64,000 nucleotides of DNA from Variovorax sp. 679 (GTDB taxonomy: Bacteria > Pseudomonadota > Gammaproteobacteria > Burkholderiales > Burkholderiaceae_C), in assembly GCF_003952185.1 (NCBI RefSeq), contig NZ_RXFS01000006.1, forward strand, positions 248,001 to 312,000, written 5' to 3'. Positions 8,749 to 16,808 of the stretch are shown in pieces; the stretch's first letter is position 1; every line of letters starts with the position of its first letter. The position numbers were made by a program, and so were the translations under genes. The notes below the pieces were generated by a model that saw only the letters and a list, made by a program, of their open reading frames with translations, was not told the origin of the DNA and ran no database searches.

Positions 8749-8915
8749 GGTCGATCTTCGCTGTAGAAGAGAAGGGCGTGGCGTGCGCTCACGGGAGCAT
8801 CGTTTGTAGCCGGTCCAGGAACGACAGCCCCGCAGCCACGATCTGCGCGCAACGCGGTGAAGAGGGAAGGGCACTTTCATCGATCGCCCCGGCATCCGCC
8901 CGGCTGGTGCCGCCC

Positions 8916-8942
8916 AAAAAAAAGCTCGCACTAAGGCGAGCT
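8916..8942 (-). terminator. rho-independent terminator of the candidate small RNA
   Basis: On the minus strand AGCTCGC, a six-base loop and GCGAGCT are followed directly by a run of T. The seven-base stem is perfect. No protein-coding gene on this strand ends just before it, which is why a short RNA is proposed. Confidence 0.75.
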
Positions 8943-9000
8943 GAAGGACCCCGTTCTCGCATGGGGTCGGAGGGAGGAGCCCGCCGGAGGGAGGCGGGCA
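8916..9000 (-). ncRNA. candidate small RNA with three hairpins and CCUCC-type loops
   Basis: Read on the minus strand there are three hairpins in a row. The first is a perfect 7-bp stem (8979-8985 with 8993-8999) with loop UCCCUCC. A single-stranded UCCUCCCUCC (8969-8978) follows. The second hairpin is a 6-bp stem (8947-8952 with 8963-8968), and the third is a terminator stem followed by seven to eight U. Anti-Shine-Dalgarno loops of this kind are known from the CcsR-type small RNAs of alpha- and betaproteobacteria. No protein frame fits. The 5' end and promoter are not resolved; transcription may start anywhere from about 9010 to 9080. Confidence 0.5.
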
Positions 9001-9144
9001 AGCCGATGATCGCGACCAATCTGGGAGACATTGAGGATGAAGCTCGCGTCGAAGGCTTTTTGATGACCAATCCGAAGAATTCTGAATACTTGGGAATTAA
9101 TTCCTTTGGTTGCTGTGGCCCCGGTCCTATCCTCGGTGCCCATC

Positions 9145-9411
9145 ATGAGCGCCGCACAACAAATGCAACTTCTCGTCGACCTGCCTGATGGCTGGTCCAG
9201 CCGCATCGACATCAAGCAGACCAGCAGCGGCCGCTATGCGGGCGTCGCCGAGCTGAACCTGTGCGGGCTGAAGCGGGGAGTGCTCGTCTTCATGCAGCAG
9301 CCCACGCTGGAAGCCGCGCTGCAACGCGTGCGGCTGCGGGCCAGCCAGTTCGCGAGGGAGAGGCTTTCCTCGCAGGACGTGTTGTCGAAGAAGCAGCCGC
9401 AGCGCAGCTAG
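9145..9411 (+). CDS. small hypothetical protein, paralogue of the one at 49752
   Basis: The 88-residue cytoplasmic protein aligns over most of its length with the 83-residue protein at 49752-50003. Shared elements are LPDGW/VPEGW, SGRYAGVAEL/SGTYAGIAEL, a QQ pair and LRASQF/LRADHF. No signal peptide, membrane segment or known domain is seen. An upstream ATG at 9106 would add a non-conserved leader, so the ATG at 9145 is preferred. A perfect 12-bp palindrome (GGAATTAATTCC) lies about 40 bp upstream in an AT-rich patch. Confidence 0.7.
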   Translation: MSAAQQMQLLVDLPDGWSSRIDIKQTSSGRYAGVAELNLCGLKRGVLVFMQQPTLEAALQRVRLRASQFARERLSSQDVLSKKQPQRS

Positions 9412-9522
9412 CCGCGCTGCCCGGGTTGGGGTTTTCTATCTCGCGGATGAGGATTCCCAAACCACGCAAACGCCGCCCTGCGGCACCATGAAGCGTTACC
9501 ACCACCATAAAAGGGGAACGCC

Positions 9523-9720
9523 ATGAAGGTATTCAGAAGACTCGTGGGCGGCGCCATTTCCATCGCCGGAGCCGTGCTGCTCGCAACCCAGCACTTCTAG
9601 AAAAAGACGGTCGATCTCGCCGTCGACGCGGCCACCGGGCGGCCATCGGACATTCATCCAATGGCGGCTCCGGGCTCCGGAGCGGACAGTACGGGCTTCC
9701 CAATCACTCCACTCCCGTAA
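9523..9720 (+). pseudogene. small ORF interrupted by an in-frame TAG
   Basis: An AAGGGG ribosome site precedes ATG 9523, which opens a 25-residue peptide with a basic start and a hydrophobic segment (FRRLVGGAISIAGAVLLAT), ending at TAG 9598-9600. The same frame then continues open for 39 more codons to TAA 9718-9720. The whole 65-codon frame would be a small membrane-anchored or secreted protein, so a nonsense mutation is likely; a genuine 25-residue membrane peptide is the alternative. A 12-codon frame at 9488-9526 with three His codons in a row ends in an ATGA overlap with this start. Confidence 0.45.
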
Positions 9721-9733
9721 GAGATCCTGCCTC

Positions 9734-10519
9734 ATGAAAACCATCCAACGCTTCAAGCTCGCCGCCGCTGCTGCCGTCGCCATCGGCTTCTCGTTCTCCG
9801 CTGTCGCGGCAACGCCCGCCGCGTCGAACTCTGCTTCCAGACCCAGCGTCGTGATCGTCCACGGCGCCTTTGCCGATGGCTCCGACTGGGCCAAGGTGAT
9901 TCCGCTGCTCCAGGCCAAGGGCCTGCATGTGGTGGCCGTGCAGAACCCGCTGAGTTCGCTCGAGGACGACGTGGCCGCCGCCAAGCGCGCCATCGACGCG
10001 CAGCCGGGCAAGGTCGTGCTGGTCGGCCACTCGTGGGGCGGCTCGGTCATCACCGAGGCGGGCAACAACGACAAGGTCGCGTCGCTGGTCTACATAGCGG
10101 CCTTCGCGCCCGATGCCGGACAGAACACCGCCGAGCTCGGCAAGGATTACCCGCCCGCGCCCGGCTTCGCGCACATCGTGCCCGATGCTTCCGGCTATCT
10201 CTCGCTCACGAAAGAGGGCATGACGAAGCACTTCGCGCAAGACCTGCCGACCTCCGCCACCGCGGTGATGACCGCGACGCAGGGCCCGATCCTCGGCAAG
10301 TCCTTCGAGCAGAAGCTGACGGTGGCAGCCTGGAAGACCAAGCCCTCGTGGTATCTGGCCACCAGCGCCGACCACATGATCCAGCCGGCGCTGCAGCTCG
10401 ACATGGCGAAGAAGATCGGCGCGCATCTCACGCGGCTGAACGCCAGCCACGTGCCGCAGCAGTCGCAGCCGGCCAAGGTGGCCGAGGTGATCCTGGACGC
10501 AGTGCGCCAATCCAAGTAA
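9734..10519 (+). CDS. secreted alpha/beta hydrolase
   Basis: The 261-residue protein starts with a Sec signal peptide (KLAAAAAVAIGFSFSAVAA, cut near residue 27) and has an alpha/beta hydrolase fold. It shows VVIVHGAFADGSDW with the oxyanion HG, the nucleophile elbow GHSWGG near residue 100 and a late SADHM/NASHVP region supplying His. This pattern is typical of the EstC/pyrethroid-hydrolase-like family, so an esterase is likely. Substrate unknown. Confidence 0.85.
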   Translation: MKTIQRFKLAAAAAVAIGFSFSAVAATPAASNSASRPSVVIVHGAFADGSDWAKVIPLLQAKGLHVVAVQNPLSSLEDDVAAAKRAIDAQPGKVVLVGHSWGGSVITEAGNNDKVASLVYIAAFAPDAGQNTAELGKDYPPAPGFAHIVPDASGYLSLTKEGMTKHFAQDLPTSATAVMTATQGPILGKSFEQKLTVAAWKTKPSWYLATSADHMIQPALQLDMAKKIGAHLTRLNASHVPQQSQPAKVAEVILDAVRQSK

Positions 10520-10593
10520 GGTGCCGCGAGCCGCACCACGGTGCATCGCGCGCCGCGGGCGGCTCGTCTGTTTTTCCGCGTACATCGATTCCA

Positions 10594-12045
10594 GTGCAGC
10601 CTTCCTCTCCCATCCGGGTCTTCGACGCCATCCGTGCCCTTGCCTTCGTCGGCGATCTCAGCATGGGCCAGCCCATCGACCATTCGGTGCGCACCGGCTG
10701 GCTCGCGTCGCGGCTTGCATCGGTCACCGGTTGCGATGCAGCGACGCAAAGCCACGTTGTGTGCGTGGCGTTGCTGCGCTGGTCGGGCTGCACGGCCAAT
10801 GCGCCGGAGTTTTCCGATCTGCTGGGCGACGACGTGGGCGGGCGCCGCACGATGCTCTCGACCGCCTCGGCGCGCGCCGCCGCGGACTTCGCCAGCTCCG
10901 TCAGTCCGCTCGCCGAAATCCACTGCGAAGTCTCGGGCGACATCGCCCGCACGCTGGGCATGCCTGCGGCCGTGGAGCTGCCGCTGCGCCACATCTTCGA
11001 AACCTTCGACGGGACCGGCAAGCCGGACGGCCTCGATGCCTCGCGCATTCCCCTCGAGGTGTTCCTCGTCTCCATCGCGGGCGATCTGGAAATCTTCTCG
11101 CGCGTGCACGGCCTGAGCAATGCGCTGCGCTACATCGCCGAGCGTGCGGATGCGCGCTACCCGGCCTTCCTGGTCGATGCGGTGCGTCAACACGCGGTGG
11201 ACTGGCTCCACATGCTGGAGCAGGGCGCCGCCGCCGAGCCGCAGCCGCCGTCCGCCGCGCTCCAGGATGCGACCGCGCCGCTCGAACTCATCGCCGACGT
11301 GATCGACCTCAAGCTGCCGTGGATGACCGGCTATTCGCGCAAGGTCGCCGAGGCGGCCTTGCGTTGCGCCGCCGGCATGGGCCTGAGCGACGACCAGCAG
11401 CAGCGCATCTACCGTGCGGGGCTGATCCACGGCATCGGCCGCGCGTCGGTGCCAAATGCGGTCTGGGATTCGCCTCAGGTGCGCAGCGAAGCCGACGCCG
11501 AACGACTGCGCCTCGTGCCCTACTGGACCGAGCGCGCGGCGCGGCGAATCGAGCCGCTGCGTGCGGAAGCGGAGATTGCCTCTTTCGTCGACGAGCGCCT
11601 GGACGGTTCGGGTTTCTTTCGCGGAGCGAAGGGCCCGGCCATTGACACTGAAGCGCGCGTGCTTGCGGTGGCCGCGCACTGGGTGGCCCTGTGCACGAGC
11701 CGGCCCGGCAGGCCAGCGCTGGCGCAGGCCGAGGCATTGGCAGCGTTGCGCGCCGAAGGCGATGCCGGCCGGCTGGATCCGCAGGCCGTCGCGGCGCTCA
11801 CCGGCCAACCGCAGGCCGGCGTGACGTCGCAACAACCGTCCGGCGAAGCTGCCGCGCTTCTTTCCAGCCGCGAGGTGGAAGTGCTCGGCCGCATCAGCCT
11901 CGGCGAAAGCAACAAGGAGGCTGCGCGCTCGCTGGGCATCAGCCCGAGCACGGTGCGCGCCCACCTCGAGAACATCTTCCGCAAGCTCGGCTGCACCACG
12001 CGCGCCGCGGCCACGCTCAAGGCACTGACGCTGGGCCTGCTCTGA
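10594..12045 (+). CDS. LuxR-type regulator with a degenerate HD-GYP-like domain
   Basis: The 483-residue protein ends in a LuxR-type helix-turn-helix (about 420-483: LSSREVEVLGRISLGESNKE, STVRAHLENIFRKLG). Upstream is an HD-GYP-like region in which HDxGK reads HGIGR (His279-Gly280) and the GYP region reads DERLDGSGFF (333-342). An earlier half has FDGTGKPDGL. The metal-binding Asp is lost, so c-di-GMP hydrolysis is doubtful and a ligand-sensing role more likely. A GTG at 10594 was chosen because FDAIRALAFVGDLSMGQP resembles the family's N-terminus; ATG 10663 is the fallback. Confidence 0.75.
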   Translation: MQPSSPIRVFDAIRALAFVGDLSMGQPIDHSVRTGWLASRLASVTGCDAATQSHVVCVALLRWSGCTANAPEFSDLLGDDVGGRRTMLSTASARAAADFASSVSPLAEIHCEVSGDIARTLGMPAAVELPLRHIFETFDGTGKPDGLDASRIPLEVFLVSIAGDLEIFSRVHGLSNALRYIAERADARYPAFLVDAVRQHAVDWLHMLEQGAAAEPQPPSAALQDATAPLELIADVIDLKLPWMTGYSRKVAEAALRCAAGMGLSDDQQQRIYRAGLIHGIGRASVPNAVWDSPQVRSEADAERLRLVPYWTERAARRIEPLRAEAEIASFVDERLDGSGFFRGAKGPAIDTEARVLAVAAHWVALCTSRPGRPALAQAEALAALRAEGDAGRLDPQAVAALTGQPQAGVTSQQPSGEAAALLSSREVEVLGRISLGESNKEAARSLGISPSTVRAHLENIFRKLGCTTRAAATLKALTLGLL

Positions 12046-12069
12046 GCCGCGAGGCGTGCGGGGCGGCAA

Positions 12070-13851
12070 TCAGCCGAAGGTGAATGCATAGGCCTGGGCG
12101 CCTGCGTCGAGAAACTCGATTTCGAACAGCCGGTCTTTCTCGCTCGCCGTCTGGCGCACGAGCTGGTAGAGCCTCTGTCCGTCGATGGTGCCGTTGCCCT
12201 GCGCATCGGTGTCGGAGCCATGGTCCGCGAGCGGCGGTGCACCGTCGATCCGCACCCTGAAGCGCACCGGCGTGCCGTCGGCCGACGGGCCGAGCACCAG
12301 GTGCAGGTCACGCGCGTGGAAGCGGTAGGCGATGCGCCCGCCGGTGCGCACCAGCATCGCGCGCTCGCCCTCCACCTTCCATTCGCCGGCCAGCGTCCAC
12401 TGGTTGGTGCGCAGCATGGACACTCCTGAATAGACGCGTGCACGGTCGTTCGCGATGCCGCCGGGCGAGGCGAAGTTGTGCGCCTGCTCGTAGCCCAGGT
12501 AGGTCTCGCCCGACAGGGGCGGCGACCCGGCCGTTGCAGCTTGCGTACCCTGGCCCTGGGGCGCGACCAGATCCGCCGATGCAACTGGCCGGCCGGCTTC
12601 CGCCAGCAGTTGCTGGATGACCTGCTCCGACTTCGCATACTTGCCCTCGCCGAACTGGTGATGCCGGATGCGTCCCTGCGCATCGACGACATAGAAGGCC
12701 GGCCAGTACTGGTTGCCGAAGGCGCGCCAGATCGAATGGTTGCTGTCCACCGCCACGGGATAGCCGATGTCCAGGTCCTTTACCGCGCGGCGCACGTTGG
12801 CAGGAAGCTTCTCGAACGCGAATTCCGGCGTATGCACGCCGACCACCACGAGCCCGGCGTCCCTGTACTTCTCGGCCCACGCGCGAACGTAGGGCAGGGT
12901 GCGCAGGCAGTTGATGCAGGAGTAGGTCCAGAAATCGACCAGTACCACCTTTCCGCGAAGGCTCTCGGGCGTGAGCGGGGCGGAGTTGATCCATTCGGTG
13001 GCGCCGGCCAGCGAAGGGAAGGCGCCTTCGTCCGGCAGCGCCAGCGCGGGCGTCTTCGGCTGAGGTGGCGTCGATGTCGGCACCAGCCCAAGCCCACCCG
13101 GATCGGCCGGCGCCAGAGGCTGCGGCGACGGCATCGGCACGTCGAGCCTGTTCACGAGCGCCTGCTCCAGCGCCGACGTGGTGCCGACCGAAAGGCGGCT
13201 CAGCAGCCCCGTGTCCAGCCCCAGGGCGATGGCGCCGACTCCCGCCAGAACCGCGATGCCGGCCACGCGCCGCATCCATTCGCCGGTGTGCAGCGACTTC
13301 TTCATCGCCGAGAACAGTCGGCCGCTGAAGAGCAGCGCCATCGCCAGCGAGGTGCACGCGCCGGCCGCATAGGCCAGCAGCAGCAGCGATGTGCCGACGC
13401 TCGCGCCGTTGAGCGCCGCACCCGTCAGGATCAGCCCGAGGATCGGGCCCGCGCACGGCGCCCACAGCAGTCCGGTGCCGACGCCCAGCAGCAGCGGCGA
13501 GAGCGCGGAAGTCTTCCCTGAAGCAGGCTCCGACAGCCGCAGCCCGAGCGCCACCAGTGGCCGGCTCAACCGGTCCGCCAGCGACGGAAACAGCAGCGTC
13601 ACGCCGAACACCGCCAGCAACGCGATCGCCGCGCCGCGCCCGTATTCGTTGAGCGCCACGACCCAGCCACCGCCCACGGCCGCCAGCGTGGCGATGGCCG
13701 AGAACGCCAGCGCCATGCCCAGCAGCATCGGCAGTCCGTGCGAGCGGAAGGGCCGGTCGGCGCGCGCGAACACGAACGGGAGCACGGGCAGGATGCACGG
13801 GCTCAGGATGGTGAGCACGCCACCCAGGTAGGCAACGATGAGGAGAAGCAT
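12070..13851 (-). CDS. DipZ-like CcdA-thioredoxin fusion
   Basis: The 593-residue protein joins three parts. Residues 1-235 form a CcdA/DsbD-type membrane domain with paired redox cysteines (Cys19 in SPCILP, Cys133 in APCAGP). Residues about 275-430 form a TlpA-like thioredoxin domain with Cys312-Ile-Asn-Cys315. The C-terminal part, about 440-593, is beta-rich as in mycobacterial DipZ. It should carry electrons from the cytoplasm to the outside face of the membrane. The ATG at 13851 starts directly at the first membrane helix. It is convergent with the HD/LuxR gene and lies downstream of the histidine kinase on the same strand. Confidence 0.88.
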   Translation of the reverse strand: MLLLIVAYLGGVLTILSPCILPVLPFVFARADRPFRSHGLPMLLGMALAFSAIATLAAVGGGWVVALNEYGRGAAIALLAVFGVTLLFPSLADRLSRPLVALGLRLSEPASGKTSALSPLLLGVGTGLLWAPCAGPILGLILTGAALNGASVGTSLLLLAYAAGACTSLAMALLFSGRLFSAMKKSLHTGEWMRRVAGIAVLAGVGAIALGLDTGLLSRLSVGTTSALEQALVNRLDVPMPSPQPLAPADPGGLGLVPTSTPPQPKTPALALPDEGAFPSLAGATEWINSAPLTPESLRGKVVLVDFWTYSCINCLRTLPYVRAWAEKYRDAGLVVVGVHTPEFAFEKLPANVRRAVKDLDIGYPVAVDSNHSIWRAFGNQYWPAFYVVDAQGRIRHHQFGEGKYAKSEQVIQQLLAEAGRPVASADLVAPQGQGTQAATAGSPPLSGETYLGYEQAHNFASPGGIANDRARVYSGVSMLRTNQWTLAGEWKVEGERAMLVRTGGRIAYRFHARDLHLVLGPSADGTPVRFRVRIDGAPPLADHGSDTDAQGNGTIDGQRLYQLVRQTASEKDRLFEIEFLDAGAQAYAFTFG

Positions 13852-13980
13852 GGTCGGGTCCGGTCGATGGATGTTGTGGGTGAATCGAGGCGAAGGCAAG
13901 GGCGAGCGACGCCTTCACGGTCTCGCAGTGCGAGCCGCTTTCCTGCCTGGCGTTGGTTGCGATGGGCGCCGTGCGGCGGC

Positions 13981-15357
13981 TCAGCCCGGCGGTGCGTCGC
14001 GGGTGTTCATGGTCAGCCGGGCCTCCAGCCCGCCTTCGGCCCGGTTGCGCAGCGTGAGCTCGGCGCCCATCGCCGTCGCCAGCTGGTGGGCGATGGCCAG
14101 GCCGAGGCCGGTGCCGCCGGTGTTGCGGTTGCGCGAACCCTCCACGCGGTAGAAGGGCTTGAGCACGTTCTCCAGCTGGTCGGGCGGAATGCCCGGCCCG
14201 TTGTCGACCACGGCCAGCGTCAGCCGGTCGCCGGGCGCGGCGTGCACCTGCAGCCGCACGTCGGTGCCGAACTTCAGTGCGTTGTCGATCAGGTTCGTCA
14301 GGATGCGCCGCAGCGCATTCGGCCGCGTCACGATGGGCCCGTCCGCCCGCCCTTCGAGCAGCACCTGCTCGCCCGAATCCTCGTAGTCGGCCACCATGCT
14401 CTCGAACAGCGCGTCGGCATCGATGCGGCGTGGCGGTTCGGTGGCGCCGTGCAGGGTGCGCGCATAGGTCACGCCTTCGCGCACCAGGGCGTGCATCGCG
14501 TCGAGGTCCTGGCGGAACTTGTCGCGGTCCTGGCCTTCGTCCATCAGGTCGGTGCGCAGGCGCATGCGGGTGATGGGCGTCTGCAGGTCGTGCGAAATCG
14601 CGGCGAGGATCTCCACGCGCTCGGCCATGTAGCCGGCAATGCGCTTCTGCATCGCGTTGAACGCGCGTGCCGCGTGCTTCACTTCCGTCGGGCCTTCCTC
14701 GGCCAGCTGCTGGCCCTTAAGGTCGGGGCCGAGCTCGTCGGCCGCGTCGGCCAGCTGAGCCAGCGGCTGCGTGACCAGCCGCACCGCATACCAGGCGCAC
14801 GCGGCCAGCACCAGCAGCTGGGCCCACAGCAGCCACATCACCCAGCTCGATACGGGCATGTCCACCCGCCGCGCATGCACGACCACCGAGGAGCCGTCCG
14901 ACAGCCGCACCTGTATCTGCAAGCCTTGCGGCGGGTTGCTCACCTGGCCGACCTTGACGATCCCGAAGGGGCGCATCGCATCGGTGATGGCGGTGGCGAA
15001 CTGCTGCGACAACGGCGTGTCGGGCGGTACACCCTGCGCGCTGCCGCCCAGCGCGAAGTGGTAGTTGCGCCGCTCCAGCCGCGCGAGCCAGCCTTCGCGC
15101 TCGGCGGCGGGCAGCCGGTCGAGGATGGCGACCGAGCTGGCGATGTCGCGCTCGATGCCGATCATCATCAGCTCGCGCATCGCGACGCCGCGCTCGTAGC
15201 GGATCGCCGCGAAGGTCAGCAGCTGCGCAATCGCCAGCCCGACGACGATGATCAGCGTCACCCGGGAGAACAGCGAGCGCGGCAGCAGCCGGCGCAGGCC
15301 TGTCGCTGCGGGGGAGGCCGGGGCAAGGTTCGCGGGGAGGGTTGCGGATGTAGGCAT
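13981..15357 (-). CDS. two-component sensor histidine kinase, OmpR/EnvZ type
   Basis: The 458-residue inner-membrane kinase has two transmembrane segments (about 33-53 and 171-192), a periplasmic loop between them and a HAMP region. A dimerisation box ISHDLQTPITR follows with phospho-acceptor His256, and then an HATPase domain with NLIDNAL, DNGPGIPP and GTGLGLAI. The ATG at 15357 is preferred; a longer frame upstream lies in the promoter region. It is divergent from its likely partner at 15624 and 129 bp upstream of the DipZ-like gene, so redox control is a reasonable guess. Confidence 0.93.
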   Translation of the reverse strand: MPTSATLPANLAPASPAATGLRRLLPRSLFSRVTLIIVVGLAIAQLLTFAAIRYERGVAMRELMMIGIERDIASSVAILDRLPAAEREGWLARLERRNYHFALGGSAQGVPPDTPLSQQFATAITDAMRPFGIVKVGQVSNPPQGLQIQVRLSDGSSVVVHARRVDMPVSSWVMWLLWAQLLVLAACAWYAVRLVTQPLAQLADAADELGPDLKGQQLAEEGPTEVKHAARAFNAMQKRIAGYMAERVEILAAISHDLQTPITRMRLRTDLMDEGQDRDKFRQDLDAMHALVREGVTYARTLHGATEPPRRIDADALFESMVADYEDSGEQVLLEGRADGPIVTRPNALRRILTNLIDNALKFGTDVRLQVHAAPGDRLTLAVVDNGPGIPPDQLENVLKPFYRVEGSRNRNTGGTGLGLAIAHQLATAMGAELTLRNRAEGGLEARLTMNTRDAPPG

Positions 15358-15399
15358 GGGCTGGTTTATAGACCCAGGCCCACCATGCGGCGCGCCTCT

Positions 15400-15543
15400 T
15401 TGTATTGCAGTGTGTTCGGCGACGAGGCCCGACATACAACATTACCCGCCAGCGCGCCTCGGCGCTCCTTCGTCAGGTCTTGCCGGAGTGCGCGCAGGAA
15501 ACATAGTGTGGTCGCCCGGCCCACCGGATACACGGACATACAA
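15400..15543. promoter_or_regulatory. repeated TTGTAT-type motif in the divergent kinase/regulator gap
   Basis: The 266-bp gap between the kinase and regulator starts holds GACATACAA twice (15431-15439 and 15535-15543; TTGTATGTC on the other strand). A related TTGTATTGC lies on the plus strand at 15400-15408. Repeats of this size in a divergent two-component gap are typical of response-regulator sites, but no binding consensus is known to me for this system. Confidence 0.3.
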
Positions 15544-15623
15544 AGCCGCCCGATCCGGCCCCGGGCCGGGCTACATTGCGGCTACCCACCCACCGCGTTC
15601 CTCCGGCGGACCACCGCATAGCC

Positions 15624-16367
15624 ATGAACATTCCGAAGACTTCAGACCATATCCTCATCGTCGACGACGACAGGGAAATCCGCGAACTGCTCACCACCTA
15701 CCTGGTCAAGAACGGCCTGCGCGTGGTCGCGGTGCCCACCGGGCGGCACATGCGCGCGGCGCTGGAGGAATCGGGGCCGTTCGATCTCATCATCCTCGAC
15801 CTGATGCTGCCGGGCGAAGACGGCCTCACGCTGTGCCGCGACCTGCGCACGGGCAAGTACAAGGCCACGCCCATCCTGATGCTCACCGCGCGCAGCGAGG
15901 AGGCCGACCGCATCCTCGGGCTGGAGATGGGCGCCGACGACTACCTGGCCAAGCCTTTCTCCGCCCGCGAACTGCTGGCGCGCATCCGCTCGGTGCTGCG
16001 CCGCACGCGCATGCTGCCGCCGAACATGCGCTCGACCGAGTCGGCCTCGAAGCTGGCGTTCGGCGAGTGGCAGGTCGACACCACAGCGCGCCACCTGATA
16101 GACGACAGCGGCGTGATGGTGGCGCTCAGCGGCGCGGAGTACCGGCTGCTGCGGGTGTTTCTCGACCATCCGCAGAAGGTGCTGAGCCGTGACCAGCTGC
16201 TGAGCCTCACGCAGGGCCGCGAGGCCGAGCTCTTCGAGCGCTCCATCGACCTGCTCGTGAGCCGCCTGCGCCAGCGCCTGCGCGACGATGCGCGCGAGCC
16301 GCGCTATCTCAAGACGGTGCGCAGCGAGGGGTACGTCTTTTCTTCGGCCGTGGAGGCGCTGGACTGA
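15624..16367 (+). CDS. OmpR family response regulator
   Basis: The 247-residue protein has a receiver domain with acidic pocket VDDD (13-16), phospho-acceptor Asp59 in ILDLMLPGEDG, a conserved Thr in LTARS and Lys in LAKPF. A C-terminal OmpR winged helix follows (about 145-245: GAEYRLLRVF, RSIDLLVSRLRQRL, TVRSEGYVF). ATG 15624 was chosen over an in-frame start at 15576 because the receiver begins immediately. It is the expected partner of the divergent kinase. Confidence 0.95.
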   Translation: MNIPKTSDHILIVDDDREIRELLTTYLVKNGLRVVAVPTGRHMRAALEESGPFDLIILDLMLPGEDGLTLCRDLRTGKYKATPILMLTARSEEADRILGLEMGADDYLAKPFSARELLARIRSVLRRTRMLPPNMRSTESASKLAFGEWQVDTTARHLIDDSGVMVALSGAEYRLLRVFLDHPQKVLSRDQLLSLTQGREAELFERSIDLLVSRLRQRLRDDAREPRYLKTVRSEGYVFSSAVEALD

Positions 16368-16383
16368 GGTCTACACTCGCGGA

Positions 16384-16617
16384 ATGACCAAAGTCCTGCT
16401 GTTGCCGCTGAGTGCTTTCTTCATCGCCGCCTGCGCCCAGCCCGAGCCACCGCCACGCGTCGGCATGGCGAACCCGGCATCGGTTTACTGCCAGAGCCTC
16501 GGGGGCAAGACGCTCATCCGGTCGAACGACAAGGGGCAGTACGGCATCTGCCAGCTTCCGGATGGCAAGCAGATCGAGGAGTGGGAGCTCTATCGCCGGG
16601 ATCATCCGGCGAAGTAG
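16384..16617 (+). CDS. DUF333-type small lipoprotein
   Basis: The 77-residue protein has a signal peptide with lipobox FIAAC (Cys17). The DUF333 pattern follows: ANPASVYCQSLGG, then GQYGICQLPDGKQIEEWELYR, with two Cys that may form a disulfide. The family is found in envelope proteins, some labelled hemolysin-related without good evidence. ATG 16384 starts the signal peptide. It lies 16 bp after the response regulator and is probably co-transcribed with it. Confidence 0.85.
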   Translation: MTKVLLLPLSAFFIAACAQPEPPPRVGMANPASVYCQSLGGKTLIRSNDKGQYGICQLPDGKQIEEWELYRRDHPAK

Positions 16618-16622
16618 GGGCT

Positions 16623-16760
16623 TCAGCTCGACGGCTTCCGCGAGCGGGTGCGGGAGCCGTCTTCCTTTCTGGACGAGATGCACTGGCAGCTCACCGGGTT
16701 CTGTATCTCGTGCGCGATGCCGCCTGCGAAGAAGATCAGGGCCAGCCAGAGTTTCTTCAT
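16623..16760 (-). CDS. small secreted peptide, hypothetical
   Basis: A 45-codon frame on the minus strand begins MKKLWLALIFFAGGIAHE, a compact signal peptide or membrane anchor. The mature tail is short, with a CQC pair and many Arg, Lys and Ser. A purine-rich AAGGCAAT lies before the start. It is 49 bp downstream of the thioredoxin-like gene on the same strand and converges on the DUF333 lipoprotein. No family recognised. Confidence 0.45.
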   Translation of the reverse strand: MKKLWLALIFFAGGIAHEIQNPVSCQCISSRKEDGSRTRSRKPSS

Positions 16761-16808
16761 TTCGATTGCCTTGCCTTGCCTTGGTGAAGTGCATGTTCCT
16801 GTCAGGGC

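Noticed and set aside
8941..9000. Plus-strand reading of the GGAGG-rich hairpins as ribosome sites of a small gene
   Set aside because: No start codon and family-like frame follow at the right distance, and the terminator U-run exists only on the minus strand.
8778..9188. Plus-strand frame ending in a small Cys/Gly peptide before the 9145 gene
   Set aside because: It crosses the three-hairpin element, has no ribosome site and ends inside the well-supported small gene in another frame.
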